64,000 nt of DNA from Candidatus Tisiphia endosymbiont of Nemotelus nigrinus (GTDB lineage: Bacteria > Pseudomonadota > Alphaproteobacteria > Rickettsiales > Rickettsiaceae), in contig NZ_OZ032151.1 of NCBI RefSeq assembly GCF_964026475.1, forward strand, positions 1 to 64,000, read 5' to 3'. Under the pieces are notes generated by a model that worked only from the letters and a program-made list of their open reading frames with translations, made no database searches and had not been told where the DNA came from. The translations under genes and the position numbers were made by a program. Within the stretch, counting starts at the first letter, position 1. The number at the start of each line of letters is the position of its first letter. Below, piece by piece: positions 35,758-44,542 of the stretch.

Positions 35758-35986
35758 AATTTTTTACCTATTTAAAATTGTTTTGCGCATTATATATATT
35801 CTAATTTTTTATGCAAGCTTTTAATTATGTTTCTAAAGATTTTGCCTAAAAAAATTCTCACATATTTCGTAAAGCAAAAAGTTAATAAAAACTGGTGCAA
35901 ATTTACTATAAAGTTATATAATTAAAGCTATTTAAACCAACTGCAAAAGCCATATTTGATCAGTCATAATCCAAAAAGATTATATT

Positions 35987-36484
35987 ATGAAAATCGATGT
36001 AGAAATTATTCGAACCTATCAAGATTGGAAAAATCATAAATTTATCAATAAACCATTAGTGAAGAAGGTTGTGTGTGCTATACTAAATAAATATAAGAAT
36101 TTTAAAGGAGTAGCAAGGTTTGAGGTAGCGATATTACTGACTGATAATAATGAAATGTTAAATTTGAATAGCCAATTTTGTGGCAAGGGGAAAGCTACAA
36201 ATGTGCTATCATTTCCTGATATAGAATTAGATTTTCGGCAGTTACTTGAATTTACTCCTAACTTAGATTATATGTATTTAGGGGACATAGCTTTTGGTTA
36301 TGAAATAATTCATAATGAAGCTATAAGTCAAAATAAAAGCTTTAGAGATCATTTTGTGCATCTCTTGGTACATAGTATTTTACATTTACTTGGTTTCGAT
36401 CACCAAAATGACGAGGAAGCAATTATTATGGAGAATTTAGAAGTAGAAATATTAAAGGATTTTGCTATTGTTTCTCCATATTAA
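35987..36484 (+). CDS. ybeY: Endoribonuclease YbeY
   Basis: YbeY is a metal-dependent RNase involved in 16S rRNA 3' maturation and ribosome quality control. The 165-residue protein has the zinc motif HLLVHSILHLLGFDHQND (HxxxHxxxxxH) and the family stretches TDNNEMLNLNSQFCGKGKAT and VLSFPD. Length is normal. It precedes tlyC by six bases, the typical order ybeY then a CBS/CorC protein. Confidence 0.95.
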   Translation: MKIDVEIIRTYQDWKNHKFINKPLVKKVVCAILNKYKNFKGVARFEVAILLTDNNEMLNLNSQFCGKGKATNVLSFPDIELDFRQLLEFTPNLDYMYLGDIAFGYEIIHNEAISQNKSFRDHFVHLLVHSILHLLGFDHQNDEEAIIMENLEVEILKDFAIVSPY

Positions 36485-36490
36485 CGAATT

Positions 36491-37411
36491 ATGCTAGGTT
36501 GCGTGAAAAAAGAAGACCTTTCCTATATTAACTCTAACAAGGCTATGCTTACAAATCCTTCAAAATTTGACATTCTTAAAGCTTGGCTATCTCGTATGCT
36601 TTTTAAAGAGAAGCCAGAGGATAATTTTTATTATACTATTAAAAAGCTAAAATCTAACAGTAAGAAAATGGCGTTAGAAGAAAAAAAGATTTTTATGAAT
36701 CTTTTGAAATTTGGTCATAAAACTGTAGAAGATGTAATGATCCCTAGATCTGACATTAAGGCAGTAAAATTAACTACTAGCGTAGAGGAGTTAAGCCAAA
36801 TGCTTAATAGCAAAATACCTCATACTAGAACGTTAGTTTATGATGAAACGTTGGATAATATAGTTGGTTTTATTCATATAAAAGATTTGTTTAAACTCCT
36901 TGTTACTAAGCAGAATTTGCCGTTAAAAAGGATAATTCGTAAACCTATCATTTCTGCTCCTTCAATGAAATTGATAGATTTATTAGCGAAAATGCGAAGA
37001 GATCGTGTGCAAATTTCTATAGTTGTTGACGAATATGGTGGAACTGATGGTATTGTAACCATTGAAGATATTATGGAAGAGATAGTTGGTAGGATAGATG
37101 ATGAGCATGATAAAAAATCAGATAATGATAATTTCAAAATTATCGATAATAATACCATTTTATCAAATGCTCGGGTGAAGGTTGAGGAACTTGAATTAGC
37201 TCTTGGTGTGAAATTAAAAACAGAAAATGATGAATTCGATACAATTGGTGGGCTAGTCTTAGCAAAGGTAGGTAATGTGCCTTCGGTTGGTACTAAAATT
37301 GATATTGAGGAACAGGTTGAACTTGAGGTGACCGAGGCAGAACCAAGATCACTTAAGCAGGTTAAATTGAGATTAAAAAATGGTACATTATTACCTAATT
37401 ATACTTTATGA
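36491..37411 (+). CDS. tlyC: TlyC/CorC-type CBS-domain protein (hemolysin C homologue)
   Basis: The 306-residue protein lacks the membrane domain of full CorC/HlyC proteins. It has a short N-terminal region, two CBS domains (about residues 78-135, [20 protein letters not shown] and 140-200, [20 protein letters not shown]), and a C-terminal CorC_HlyC domain (about 215-300, [20 protein letters not shown]). It closely follows rickettsial TlyC, which has been reported to have haemolytic activity when expressed in a heterologous host; the mechanism is not settled and a role with ybeY in RNA or ion balance is equally possible. Its stop overlaps the ABC-F start by four bases. Confidence 0.92.
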   Translation: MLGCVKKEDLSYINSNKAMLTNPSKFDILKAWLSRMLFKEKPEDNFYYTIKKLKSNSKKMALEEKKIFMNLLKFGHKTVEDVMIPRSDIKAVKLTTSVEELSQMLNSKIPHTRTLVYDETLDNIVGFIHIKDLFKLLVTKQNLPLKRIIRKPIISAPSMKLIDLLAKMRRDRVQISIVVDEYGGTDGIVTIEDIMEEIVGRIDDEHDKKSDNDNFKIIDNNTILSNARVKVEELELALGVKLKTENDEFDTIGGLVLAKVGNVPSVGTKIDIEEQVELEVTEAEPRSLKQVKLRLKNGTLLPNYTL

Positions 37412-39042
37412 TTATTACAACTAATTTAGCCATGAGTTATGGTGCAAAAATATTGTTTACTGACGTAAATGTTCATATCAGAAATGGTAATAGATACGGA
37501 CTTGTCGGAGCAAATGGTGCTGGTAAGTCTACTCTTTTTAAAGTTCTAATTAAAGAAGAGGAAGCAAGTATTGGTGAAGTAAACATAGTTAAGAAGGCTC
37601 GTATTGGTTGCTTGAAACAAGATCAGTTTCTTTATGAAAATACCTCAATTATTAATACTGTTATTGCTGGTAGAAGTGAATTATGGCAAGCTCTGCAAGA
37701 AAAGGAAAAAATCCTAGAGAATGATCAATGTGATGAGGAAAGCGGTTATCGATTAGGTGAGTTGGAACAAATTATCGCTGATAATGATGGATATATCTCG
37801 GAAATTTTTGCCATTGAGTTACTACTAGGTTTAGGGATACAAGAAAAGTACCATTACCAACCATTGTCCGTTTTATCCGGCGGATACAAACTTAGAGTAT
37901 TACTAGCACAAAGTTTATTCAACAATCCTGATATATTACTACTCGATGAGCCAACCAACCATCTTGATATAGTTTCAATTTATTGGTTAGAAAATTATCT
38001 AAAACAAAAATTCAAAGGGGCTTTGGTATTTATTTCACACGATCTGGCTTTTCTTAATAACATTTCTACACATATTCTTGATATAGATTATGGTACCATC
38101 AAAACTTATACTGGTAATTATGATGTTTTTGTTCGTGACAAACAGTTAATTGCTGATCAAAAACTTAAAGATCTTACTAATATAGAAAAGAAAATTGCTA
38201 CTATGCAGGTTTTTGTTGATAAATTCCGGGCTTCAGCTAGTAGAGCTAAGCAGAGCGCATCAAGGGAAAAGCAAATAGAGAAAATGGAACTACCTGATAT
38301 ACAAAAAAGTTCACGTATTAGTCCATATTTTAATTTTAAGCAAAAAAGACCGTCTGGAAAATTAGTGTTACAAGTTAAGGGAGTTTCTAAAAATTATGAA
38401 AATAAAAAAATATTAAATAATGTGAGTTTTACCGTAACACGAGGGGAGAAAATTGTTATTATTGGTCCAAATGGTATTGGTAAATCCACTCTACTAAAAA
38501 TTCTTCTTGGTAAAATATCCTCAGATTTGGGAAGTTATGAATGGGGATATGAAACTCGAATTTCTTATTTTGCTCAGGATCATCATGAATTACTAAATGA
38601 AAATATCAACATTATTGATTGGTTATCCAACCAAATACCTACTGAAAATGATAATACGCTGCGTAGTATATTGGGTCAATTATTGTTTCGTAAAGATGAA
38701 GTAAATAAGAATATTTTAAATTTGAGTGGTGGAGAGGGAGCTCGTTTATTGTTAGCTAAAATTATCTTGGAAGAAGGTAATATATTGGTATTAGATGAAC
38801 CAACTAATCACTTAGATATTGAATCTAAACATATGCTAAAAAATGCACTAATTAACTATCCAGGTACTTTAATATTAGTAACTCATGATAGAGATTTTGC
38901 TAGCAGTATAGCTACAAGGATTATTGCCCTATCTCACCAAACTATTACTGACTTTAAAGGTAAGTATCAGGAATATTTGGCTAAATATAGCAATGATTAT
39001 TTGGATAGTAATTGGGTATTGGCAAATAAGGGGACAAAGTAG
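37408..39042 (+). CDS. ABC-F family ATPase
   Basis: ABC-F proteins act on ribosomes as translation factors and have no membrane domain. This 544-residue protein has two ATPase domains: GANGAGKS near residue 38, [15 protein letters not shown] and [11 protein letters not shown], then [23 protein letters not shown] and [11 protein letters not shown]. Between them is the linker [20 protein letters not shown] with the [17 protein letters not shown] stretch typical of the P-site tRNA interaction motif. It ends without the long C-terminal coiled coil of Uup. It overlaps tlyC by ATGA. Which of the EttA, YbiT or YheS subgroups it belongs to needs a tree; YbiT-like is my guess. Confidence 0.9.
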   Translation: MIITTNLAMSYGAKILFTDVNVHIRNGNRYGLVGANGAGKSTLFKVLIKEEEASIGEVNIVKKARIGCLKQDQFLYENTSIINTVIAGRSELWQALQEKEKILENDQCDEESGYRLGELEQIIADNDGYISEIFAIELLLGLGIQEKYHYQPLSVLSGGYKLRVLLAQSLFNNPDILLLDEPTNHLDIVSIYWLENYLKQKFKGALVFISHDLAFLNNISTHILDIDYGTIKTYTGNYDVFVRDKQLIADQKLKDLTNIEKKIATMQVFVDKFRASASRAKQSASREKQIEKMELPDIQKSSRISPYFNFKQKRPSGKLVLQVKGVSKNYENKKILNNVSFTVTRGEKIVIIGPNGIGKSTLLKILLGKISSDLGSYEWGYETRISYFAQDHHELLNENINIIDWLSNQIPTENDNTLRSILGQLLFRKDEVNKNILNLSGGEGARLLLAKIILEEGNILVLDEPTNHLDIESKHMLKNALINYPGTLILVTHDRDFASSIATRIIALSHQTITDFKGKYQEYLAKYSNDYLDSNWVLANKGTK

Positions 39043-39107
39043 CAAAGCTGTCATCTCTGCAAAGGTAGAATCATTTCCACAAACTGTTAGAAAGTCAGAA
39101 AAGGAAG

Positions 39108-39815
39108 TTATGCACTGTCTGCAGTAGTGTCTTTTAAGGGCAAATCAAACTCAATGGCAAAAGCGGATTCTTCATCAGCAGTGAAACAACCTTCTGAGAC
39201 TAATGCACTCTTCCAAATTTCAAAAAACATTTCAGGTGAGCAAGCCTCCTTAAGATCTTGTAAATAAGTACGCTTTTCAAGAAAATTCAAAACCGAGAAA
39301 AAGCTCGAGCTATCTAATAAAACATGTTTAGGCATACCTTTATAACTATTTACGGTAACCTGCTGCAGCTCTTTATCAGAATAAAGCTTCCATAATTCAG
39401 GCATTAATCTGGTTTCTTCTTCATAAAAATGCAGAAGATTGTGAGACAAGAGCTGATCATATGAGGAGCAGATATGGCAGCCCTGTATAACCCGTTCTTC
39501 ATCATCCACTGTTTTTATCGCAGTTTCAAAAAGCCCCTGAAATTCCATCAGCTCATTTTGCTGGTTGAAATGCATTTGTTCAACATGCTTATGCACGGTT
39601 GTTCCTTTTTTATTAAACAGTGGGGTAAAATATTTTTCCTCTTTTTGTGCATGCATTTTTAGATCAAATGCAATAGTATCAAAAGAACTTTTAATACTAG
39701 TTACAGCTTCTATTTTTCGAAAATCTGTTTTACCTAGCTTTTCTCCAAACTGGTACAGCTCCTTACGAATGAACTTATGTATACTTCTATACAAATCATA
39801 CCTTAACACTGTCAT
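39108..39815 (-). CDS. Hemerythrin-like domain protein
   Basis: The 235-residue cytoplasmic protein shows a four-helix HHE-cation-binding pattern: an early His in DLYRSIHKFIRKELY, then DLKMHAQKEEKYFTPLF, HVEQMHFNQQNELMEF, and HNLLHFYEEETRLMPELW. In hemerythrins such His and Glu residues bind a di-iron site for O2, NO or redox sensing. The C-terminal 70 residues (SSFFSVLNFLEKRTYLQDLK) are additional. I do not know this family as a regular part of rickettsial genomes, so acquisition is possible but unproven. It is convergent with the ABC-F gene. A vague alternative is a non-metal helical protein, but the His/Glu spacing favours a metal site. Confidence 0.7.
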   Translation of the reverse strand: MTVLRYDLYRSIHKFIRKELYQFGEKLGKTDFRKIEAVTSIKSSFDTIAFDLKMHAQKEEKYFTPLFNKKGTTVHKHVEQMHFNQQNELMEFQGLFETAIKTVDDEERVIQGCHICSSYDQLLSHNLLHFYEEETRLMPELWKLYSDKELQQVTVNSYKGMPKHVLLDSSSFFSVLNFLEKRTYLQDLKEACSPEMFFEIWKSALVSEGCFTADEESAFAIEFDLPLKDTTADSA

Positions 39816-40576
39816 TTTATTACACTCCTTGACTAAATTGGAAATTTATATTTTAATCTAATACCAATCCTGTTGCAAATTCTTTTACAAGAATATTCGG
39901 CATTGCCTAATAACTGTCTAGAAAATTTAATGCAACTTATTATTAAAAAAAATGTTAAATACACTTAGTGGAAGAACTACCACATGCTATAATACACTTT
40001 TTATAGCTAACTAGGGATAACATTATGCCAAATTTACAGATGTCTAATAGCAACAAAGCAATCTAGGAAAATAATGAGAAATGAATTGCTTTGTCGGATT
40101 ACGTTTCCTTGTAATGATGGCATGGACTCCGTCCCACAACCGTCGAAAGTTAGAAAAGGAAGCTGTTTTTAGGCAAGGAAATGTCATTGCGAGGAGTGCG
40201 TAAACACGACGAAACAATCCAAATTTAATCATTTTATGGATTGCTTCGTCGACCTTCGGTCTTCTCGCAATGACGTCACCCTATTTAAAACCCTCTCTTC
40301 TAACTTTCGACAGTTGTGAACTCCATCCAAACCCATCAATGGACTTTGTCCATATATTGACGGTTTGGTTTTTTTGTGCCATTCTAGGAACGTCATTGCA
40401 AGCGAATGTACATGAGTGTGGCAATCCATGAACTCTGTCATTTGGATTGTTTCGTCGCTACTAGACATCAGTTTGTTACAGATAAATACTATTAGGGTTA
40501 TCTATATTAAAAATTTTTAAGAATTACAGCTTAGGATAATTTTTTTATCTTAACTATATTTTAATCTTGCCATGAC
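39816..40576. repeat. 760-base spacer carrying three palindromic repeats
   Basis: There is no gene. The copies are at about 40045-40118 (decayed), 40183-40274 (well kept, GTCATTGCGAGGAGTGCGTA to CTTCTCGCAATGAC) and 40392-40470 (partial). A larger palindrome encloses the second: GGCATGGACTCCGTCCCACAACCGTCGAAAGTTAG on the left (from 40129), and CTAACTTTCGACAGTTGTGAACTCCATCC on the right (to about 40326). The CTTTCGACAGTT module also occurs at 59300-59315. Confidence 0.75.
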
Positions 40577-40624
40577 TTGCAAGATTGTTCTATCTTAATA
40601 AGAAGATTTCTAAAACAGAGAATT

Positions 40625-41569
40625 ATGCTAATGAGATTATTAATATTTTTTTCCTGTGTATTAACATTTAGTACAAGTTTAAATCCTGCTTATGCTGCAA
40701 GAAAACCTGTGTCTTTGCCAATTCAAACAAGTCTTGTCGTAGATTACAAGAGTGGTAGAATATTGCATGATATAAATTCTACTACTAAAATATACCCGGC
40801 TTCATTGACAAAACTAATGACTTTGTATTTATTATTTGAAGCATTAGAATCTGGTAGGTTATCAATAAATCAAAAATTATATGTTTCAAAAAACGCAGAG
40901 AAAATGCTACCATGCAAACTAGGGCTTAAGGCAAAAGAATCTATTACTGTAAAAGAAGCTATTTTCGGGCTAATTATTAGATCAGCAAACGATGTAGCTA
41001 TGGTAGTAGCTGAAAATATTAAAGGTACTGAAGAAAATTTTGCTCGTTTGATGAATATTCGTGCTAAACAGCTTGGTATGAAAGATACTTATTTTAAAAA
41101 CGCTTCTGGATGGCATCATCCTTATCAAGAAACTACTGCCCGGGATCTTGCTAAACTAGCTATAGGTATTAAGCGAGATTTTCCTAAATATTATAGTTAT
41201 TTTTCTAAAAATAACTTTGTTTTTAGAGGTAATATTGTACGAGGACATAATAAAGTAAATGAAACTTATGAAGGAGTTGAAGGGTTGAAAACTGGTTATA
41301 CCACTCCAGCCGGCTATAACTTGATTACTGCAGCAACTAGACAAAATAAATCTTTGGTTGCTATTATTACAGGGGGTAGGTCTGCTGAATCTAGAAATCT
41401 GCAAATGATAAAACTATTAGATAGACATTTTGGTCATTCGAGCAATAGTAATGTTATGTCTAATAAGTTGATAACAGTACCATCAAAAACATATAGTAAA
41501 AAAACAAAGTCAACTAAAGTTGCGACAAATCCTAAAGTAAAAAACAGGAAAAAGTTAGTTCGAAGCTAG
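40625..41569 (+). CDS. dacF: D-alanyl-D-alanine carboxypeptidase (S11, DacF/PBP5 type)
   Basis: The enzyme trims the terminal D-Ala of peptidoglycan pentapeptides. The frame is open from a TTG at 40577, but the ATG at 40625 begins a clean signal peptide (MRLLIFFSCVLTFSTSLNPA, cleaved after AYA), giving 314 residues. The penicillin-binding motifs are ASLTKLMTLY (SxxK), RSANDVAMV (SxN) and GLKTGYTTPAGYN (KTG). The C-terminus is a Lys-rich tail (KTYSKKTKSTKV) in place of the usual membrane-anchor domain, so the anchor may be missing. It is followed by a long hairpin. Confidence 0.9.
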   Translation: MLMRLLIFFSCVLTFSTSLNPAYAARKPVSLPIQTSLVVDYKSGRILHDINSTTKIYPASLTKLMTLYLLFEALESGRLSINQKLYVSKNAEKMLPCKLGLKAKESITVKEAIFGLIIRSANDVAMVVAENIKGTEENFARLMNIRAKQLGMKDTYFKNASGWHHPYQETTARDLAKLAIGIKRDFPKYYSYFSKNNFVFRGNIVRGHNKVNETYEGVEGLKTGYTTPAGYNLITAATRQNKSLVAIITGGRSAESRNLQMIKLLDRHFGHSSNSNVMSNKLITVPSKTYSKKTKSTKVATNPKVKNRKKLVRS

Positions 41570-41619
41570 GAGACTGTCGGAAATAACTAATTAATTAGTT
41601 ATTTCCGATAGTCTCCTAG
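41566..41619. terminator. Long near-perfect hairpin after dacF
   Basis: The arms CTAGGAGACTGTCGGAAATA and TATTTCCGATAGTCTCCTAG pair over about 27 bases with a single non-Watson-Crick position (G facing T). The left arm begins in the dacF stop codon. There is no T-tract, so it may act as an mRNA 3' stabiliser or be a repeat rather than an intrinsic terminator. I did not see a second copy. Confidence 0.6.
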
Positions 41620-41745
41620 GGTGCGTAAGAAAATGACGTTTATAAATTAGTTTCTTACGGTCTAAAATTTATGTTTAAGACAATTTTATAAAACACATAG
41701 CTAATTGCTTAGTAATAGGTGTTGAGTAAGGAGGAGGAAACAAAT

Positions 41746-43098
41746 ATGAGTAAATTGATACAAGAAGATGAAGAGTTTATTCAAACTCATCTAACTAGAG
41801 AACACAAAGAGGTTATCGGGTTACTATCAATAGGTACATTCCTAGAATATTTTGATCTTATGCTCTATATACACATGGCGGTAATTCTTAATGAACTTTT
41901 TTTTCCTGAGCATGACCCACATGTAGCACAATTACTTTTAGCCTTTACTTTTTGTACAACATATTTATTAAGGCCTATAGGGGCATTAGTTTTTGGATGG
42001 ATTGGTGATAATATAGGGCGTAAAACAACCGTTGTTATCACCACTTTTATGATGGCAATTTCTTGTATTATCATTGCTAATTTGCCTACTTATGCTGAAA
42101 TAGGTGTCACTGCTGCTGTGATTGTGTCAATATGCCGTATTGTACAAGGTATGACTTCCATGGGAGAAATAATAGGGGCAGAACTATATTTGACTGAAAC
42201 TATAAAACCACCGCAACAATATTCAGCTATATCATTATTGGGGTTCTTAGCAGCATTAGGGGGAACATTTGCTTTGGGTACTGCATATATTGCGACTACT
42301 TATCAGTTCAATTGGCGTTCTGCTTTTTGGGTTGGTTCGTTGGTTGCACTAATTGGTTCTGTAGCCAGGACTGCTCTAAGGGAAACACCAGAATTTATTG
42401 TTGCAAAAAGTCAAATGAAAAGAACTACATCAGACATTAATGAAGAACAAAATAATTTGCAAGAGAACCATACTTTAAAAAAAGTTAATAGAATAACAGC
42501 TTTATCTTTATTCTTTATACATTGTACTTGGCCAGTATGTTTTTATTTAGCATTTATTCATTGTGGAGAAATTCTTAGAAGTGATTTTGGTTATACAGCT
42601 GAGCAAGTTATTCATCAAAATTTCTTCGTTTCAATGGTAGAAATGTTAGGACTTTTACCATTGATATATTTAGGTTATTATATATATCCTATAGTAATTT
42701 TAAAGATCAGACTGGTAATTTTCTGGATTTTTATTTTAGTTTATCCATACTTATTAAATAATGTTAGAACACCATTTGATATTTTTTTGCTCCAGTCATT
42801 TATGATGTTTTTTGTACTTGATGTCACTCCAGCCATATCAATTTTCTATATATATTTCCCTATCTTTAAGCGTTTTACTTATAGTGCTGTTTTGTTTGCT
42901 CTATCACGTACGGTGATATATATTATCACATCTTTTGGGCTTATTTATTTAACGGAATATTTAGGTAATTATGGATTGCTGATTATTACGATTCCAGTCA
43001 TGATTGGATATACCTTTGGTATATTTCATTTTGAAAAATTAGAGAAAATAGCTGGAAAATATCCTAAAAAGAAAAAATGGTTTCTCTTGATGAATTAG
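41746..43098 (+). CDS. proP: MFS transporter of the ProP type, paralogue 2
   Basis: The 450-residue protein has twelve membrane helices, LSIGTFLEYFDLMLYIHMAV at helix 1 and GWIGDNIGRKTTVVI after helix 2. It closely follows the paralogue at 27545-28915 through helix 6 (MGEIIGAELYLTETIKPP, RETPEF). The C-terminal half is more diverged. The frame is open back to a GTG at 41719, but the ATG at 41746 has AAGGAGGAGG directly upstream and is the better start. Substrate is not inferable; organic osmolytes or dicarboxylates are possible. rimM follows 16 bases later. Confidence 0.85.
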   Translation: MSKLIQEDEEFIQTHLTREHKEVIGLLSIGTFLEYFDLMLYIHMAVILNELFFPEHDPHVAQLLLAFTFCTTYLLRPIGALVFGWIGDNIGRKTTVVITTFMMAISCIIIANLPTYAEIGVTAAVIVSICRIVQGMTSMGEIIGAELYLTETIKPPQQYSAISLLGFLAALGGTFALGTAYIATTYQFNWRSAFWVGSLVALIGSVARTALRETPEFIVAKSQMKRTTSDINEEQNNLQENHTLKKVNRITALSLFFIHCTWPVCFYLAFIHCGEILRSDFGYTAEQVIHQNFFVSMVEMLGLLPLIYLGYYIYPIVILKIRLVIFWIFILVYPYLLNNVRTPFDIFLLQSFMMFFVLDVTPAISIFYIYFPIFKRFTYSAVLFALSRTVIYIITSFGLIYLTEYLGNYGLLIITIPVMIGYTFGIFHFEKLEKIAGKYPKKKKWFLLMN

Positions 43099-43114
43099 GT
43101 GGTTGTATATTCAA

Positions 43115-43621
43115 ATGACGTTTATTAAAGGAGGTTTAATTTTTGTTGGTGTAGTATTATCAGCACAAGGAATAAAAGGTAATGTTTACGTCAAATCTTT
43201 TACTATGCCGAATACTAATATTATTAAAATGAATTTAGTCGATGAATTAGGAGAAAAAATTGTTCTTAAACTACTTAGTCAAAATTCTAAAGGTGATATA
43301 ATATGCAGATTTAACCAAGTGAATAATAGGACGTTAGCTGAAGGGTTAAAGGGATGTAAGATTTTTTGTCATAGGTCAGATTTCCCTTCCTTAAAGGAAG
43401 ACGAATTTTATATTGAAGACTTAAAAGGTTTATTAGTACTAGATACCAGTCTAGTCGTTATAGGAAAAATTATAAATATTTTTAATTTTAATGCAGGTGA
43501 TATTATTGAAATTGAGTTTGTCAACGATAAAACAGTAGAACTATTTCCTTTTAACAAGCAGTTTTTCCCAGTAATTACTAAAGAACATGTTATTCTTAAC
43601 ATAAATGTGAGATATAGCTAA
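43115..43621 (+). CDS. rimM: Ribosome maturation factor RimM
   Basis: RimM binds S19 and helps fold the 3' domain of 16S rRNA. The 168-residue product has the N-terminal RimM domain (FVGVVLSAQGIKGNVYVKSF) and the C-terminal PRC barrel (VVIGKIINIFNFNAGDIIEI, with PFNKQFFPVI). The frame extends to a TTG at 43103, but the ATG at 43115 is preferred. In many bacteria rimM lies between rpsP and trmD; here rpsP is 16.7 kb away, in line with the scattered order of rickettsiae. Confidence 0.9.
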   Translation: MTFIKGGLIFVGVVLSAQGIKGNVYVKSFTMPNTNIIKMNLVDELGEKIVLKLLSQNSKGDIICRFNQVNNRTLAEGLKGCKIFCHRSDFPSLKEDEFYIEDLKGLLVLDTSLVVIGKIINIFNFNAGDIIEIEFVNDKTVELFPFNKQFFPVITKEHVILNINVRYS

Positions 43622-43663
43622 CCCGGCTAATTGAAAAGGAATAATTAGCAAAATATTGTTCAA

Positions 43664-44149
43664 TTATTGAGATGATGCACTTTCTTTATTCCAATATAAT
43701 TTCATTCCTTCATGAGTTGTTTCAAAGCCAAGTTTTTCATAGAACTGTTTGGCTCTTGGGCGTTTTTTATTAGTTGTCAACTGAACAATAGACACTCCTT
43801 TTGATTTACCATACTTCATTGCAGTATTCATCATCCATTCCCCTAAATGTTGCCCTCTATAGTCTTTTGAAACGCGAACAGCTTCAATTTGCATCCTTGT
43901 TGAACCTATGAAAGTTAGTGATGGCATGATGGTCAAATGGCAAGTGCCAACGATTTCTTTATCCATTTCCATTATCATCAAATATTGATTGGGATCGTTA
44001 TCTATACTGTGGAATGCATCAATATAAGCTTGATCTAATCTTTCTGAAAGCTGTTCTCTTGTTTGTCCAAGGTCATCTTCTAAAAGAAGGGTGATAATTG
44101 CTGTTAAATCAGCAATTGTTGCTTTACGATGGGTAAGGTTTTGGTTCAT
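43664..44149 (-). CDS. GNAT family N-acetyltransferase
   Basis: The 161-residue protein has the GNAT fold with acetyl-CoA binding motif A (IEAVRVSKDYRGQHLGEWMM) and C-terminal KSKGVSIVQLTTNKKRPRAKQFYEKLGFE. The first His is in a normal N-terminal LTHRKATIADLTAI. The substrate cannot be assigned; relatives act on small amines or antibiotics as well as proteins. It follows rbfA by nine bases and reads in the same direction, so it may be the last gene of the infB-rbfA transcript. Confidence 0.85.
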   Translation of the reverse strand: MNQNLTHRKATIADLTAIITLLLEDDLGQTREQLSERLDQAYIDAFHSIDNDPNQYLMIMEMDKEIVGTCHLTIMPSLTFIGSTRMQIEAVRVSKDYRGQHLGEWMMNTAMKYGKSKGVSIVQLTTNKKRPRAKQFYEKLGFETTHEGMKLYWNKESASSQ

Positions 44150-44158
44150 TTTAAAATC

Positions 44159-44542
44159 CTAATTCATTCTATTAATTTCAGCTTGCTTCAATAGATTCTC
44201 AACTTTATCAGCATTATCAAATCCATGATCATAATGAAAACGAATTTCTGGTGAATATTTTAAATTAATTTTAGCAGTTACAAAACTTCTTATAGCATAT
44301 TTCGAATTATTTAAAGATTCAGTAAGTTGTGTTTCATTAAAGACCGTGTTAAACGGCAGGAAATAACAATCTGCTACCTTTAAATCAGCAGTAACTAAGA
44401 CTTTGGTAATAGTTACCGGACAATTAATCAGCCGTTCATCTAACATCTTACCACGCCTTAGTACTTCCACTAATACTGTATTTATTAATGATGCAACTTT
44501 TTTTTGTCTTGAAGACTTGTCTCTATCAAAAATTTTTTGCAT
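44159..44542 (-). CDS. rbfA: Ribosome-binding factor A
   Basis: RbfA is a KH-type factor that assists maturation of the 30S subunit. The 127-residue protein has the N-terminal [22 protein letters not shown] and the KH motif region with YFLPFNTVF and [19 protein letters not shown]. Length is typical. Its start codon directly follows the infB stop with no spacer, so the two are coupled. Confidence 0.93.
   Translation of the reverse strand: MQKIFDRDKSSRQKKVASLINTVLVEVLRRGKMLDERLINCPVTITKVLVTADLKVADCYFLPFNTVFNETQLTESLNNSKYAIRSFVTAKINLKYSPEIRFHYDHGFDNADKVENLLKQAEINRMN

Noticed and set aside
39108-39815. Hemerythrin-like gene as part of a defence or toxin cassette
   Set aside because: No partner genes; both neighbours are a housekeeping ABC-F gene and a repeat-filled spacer.
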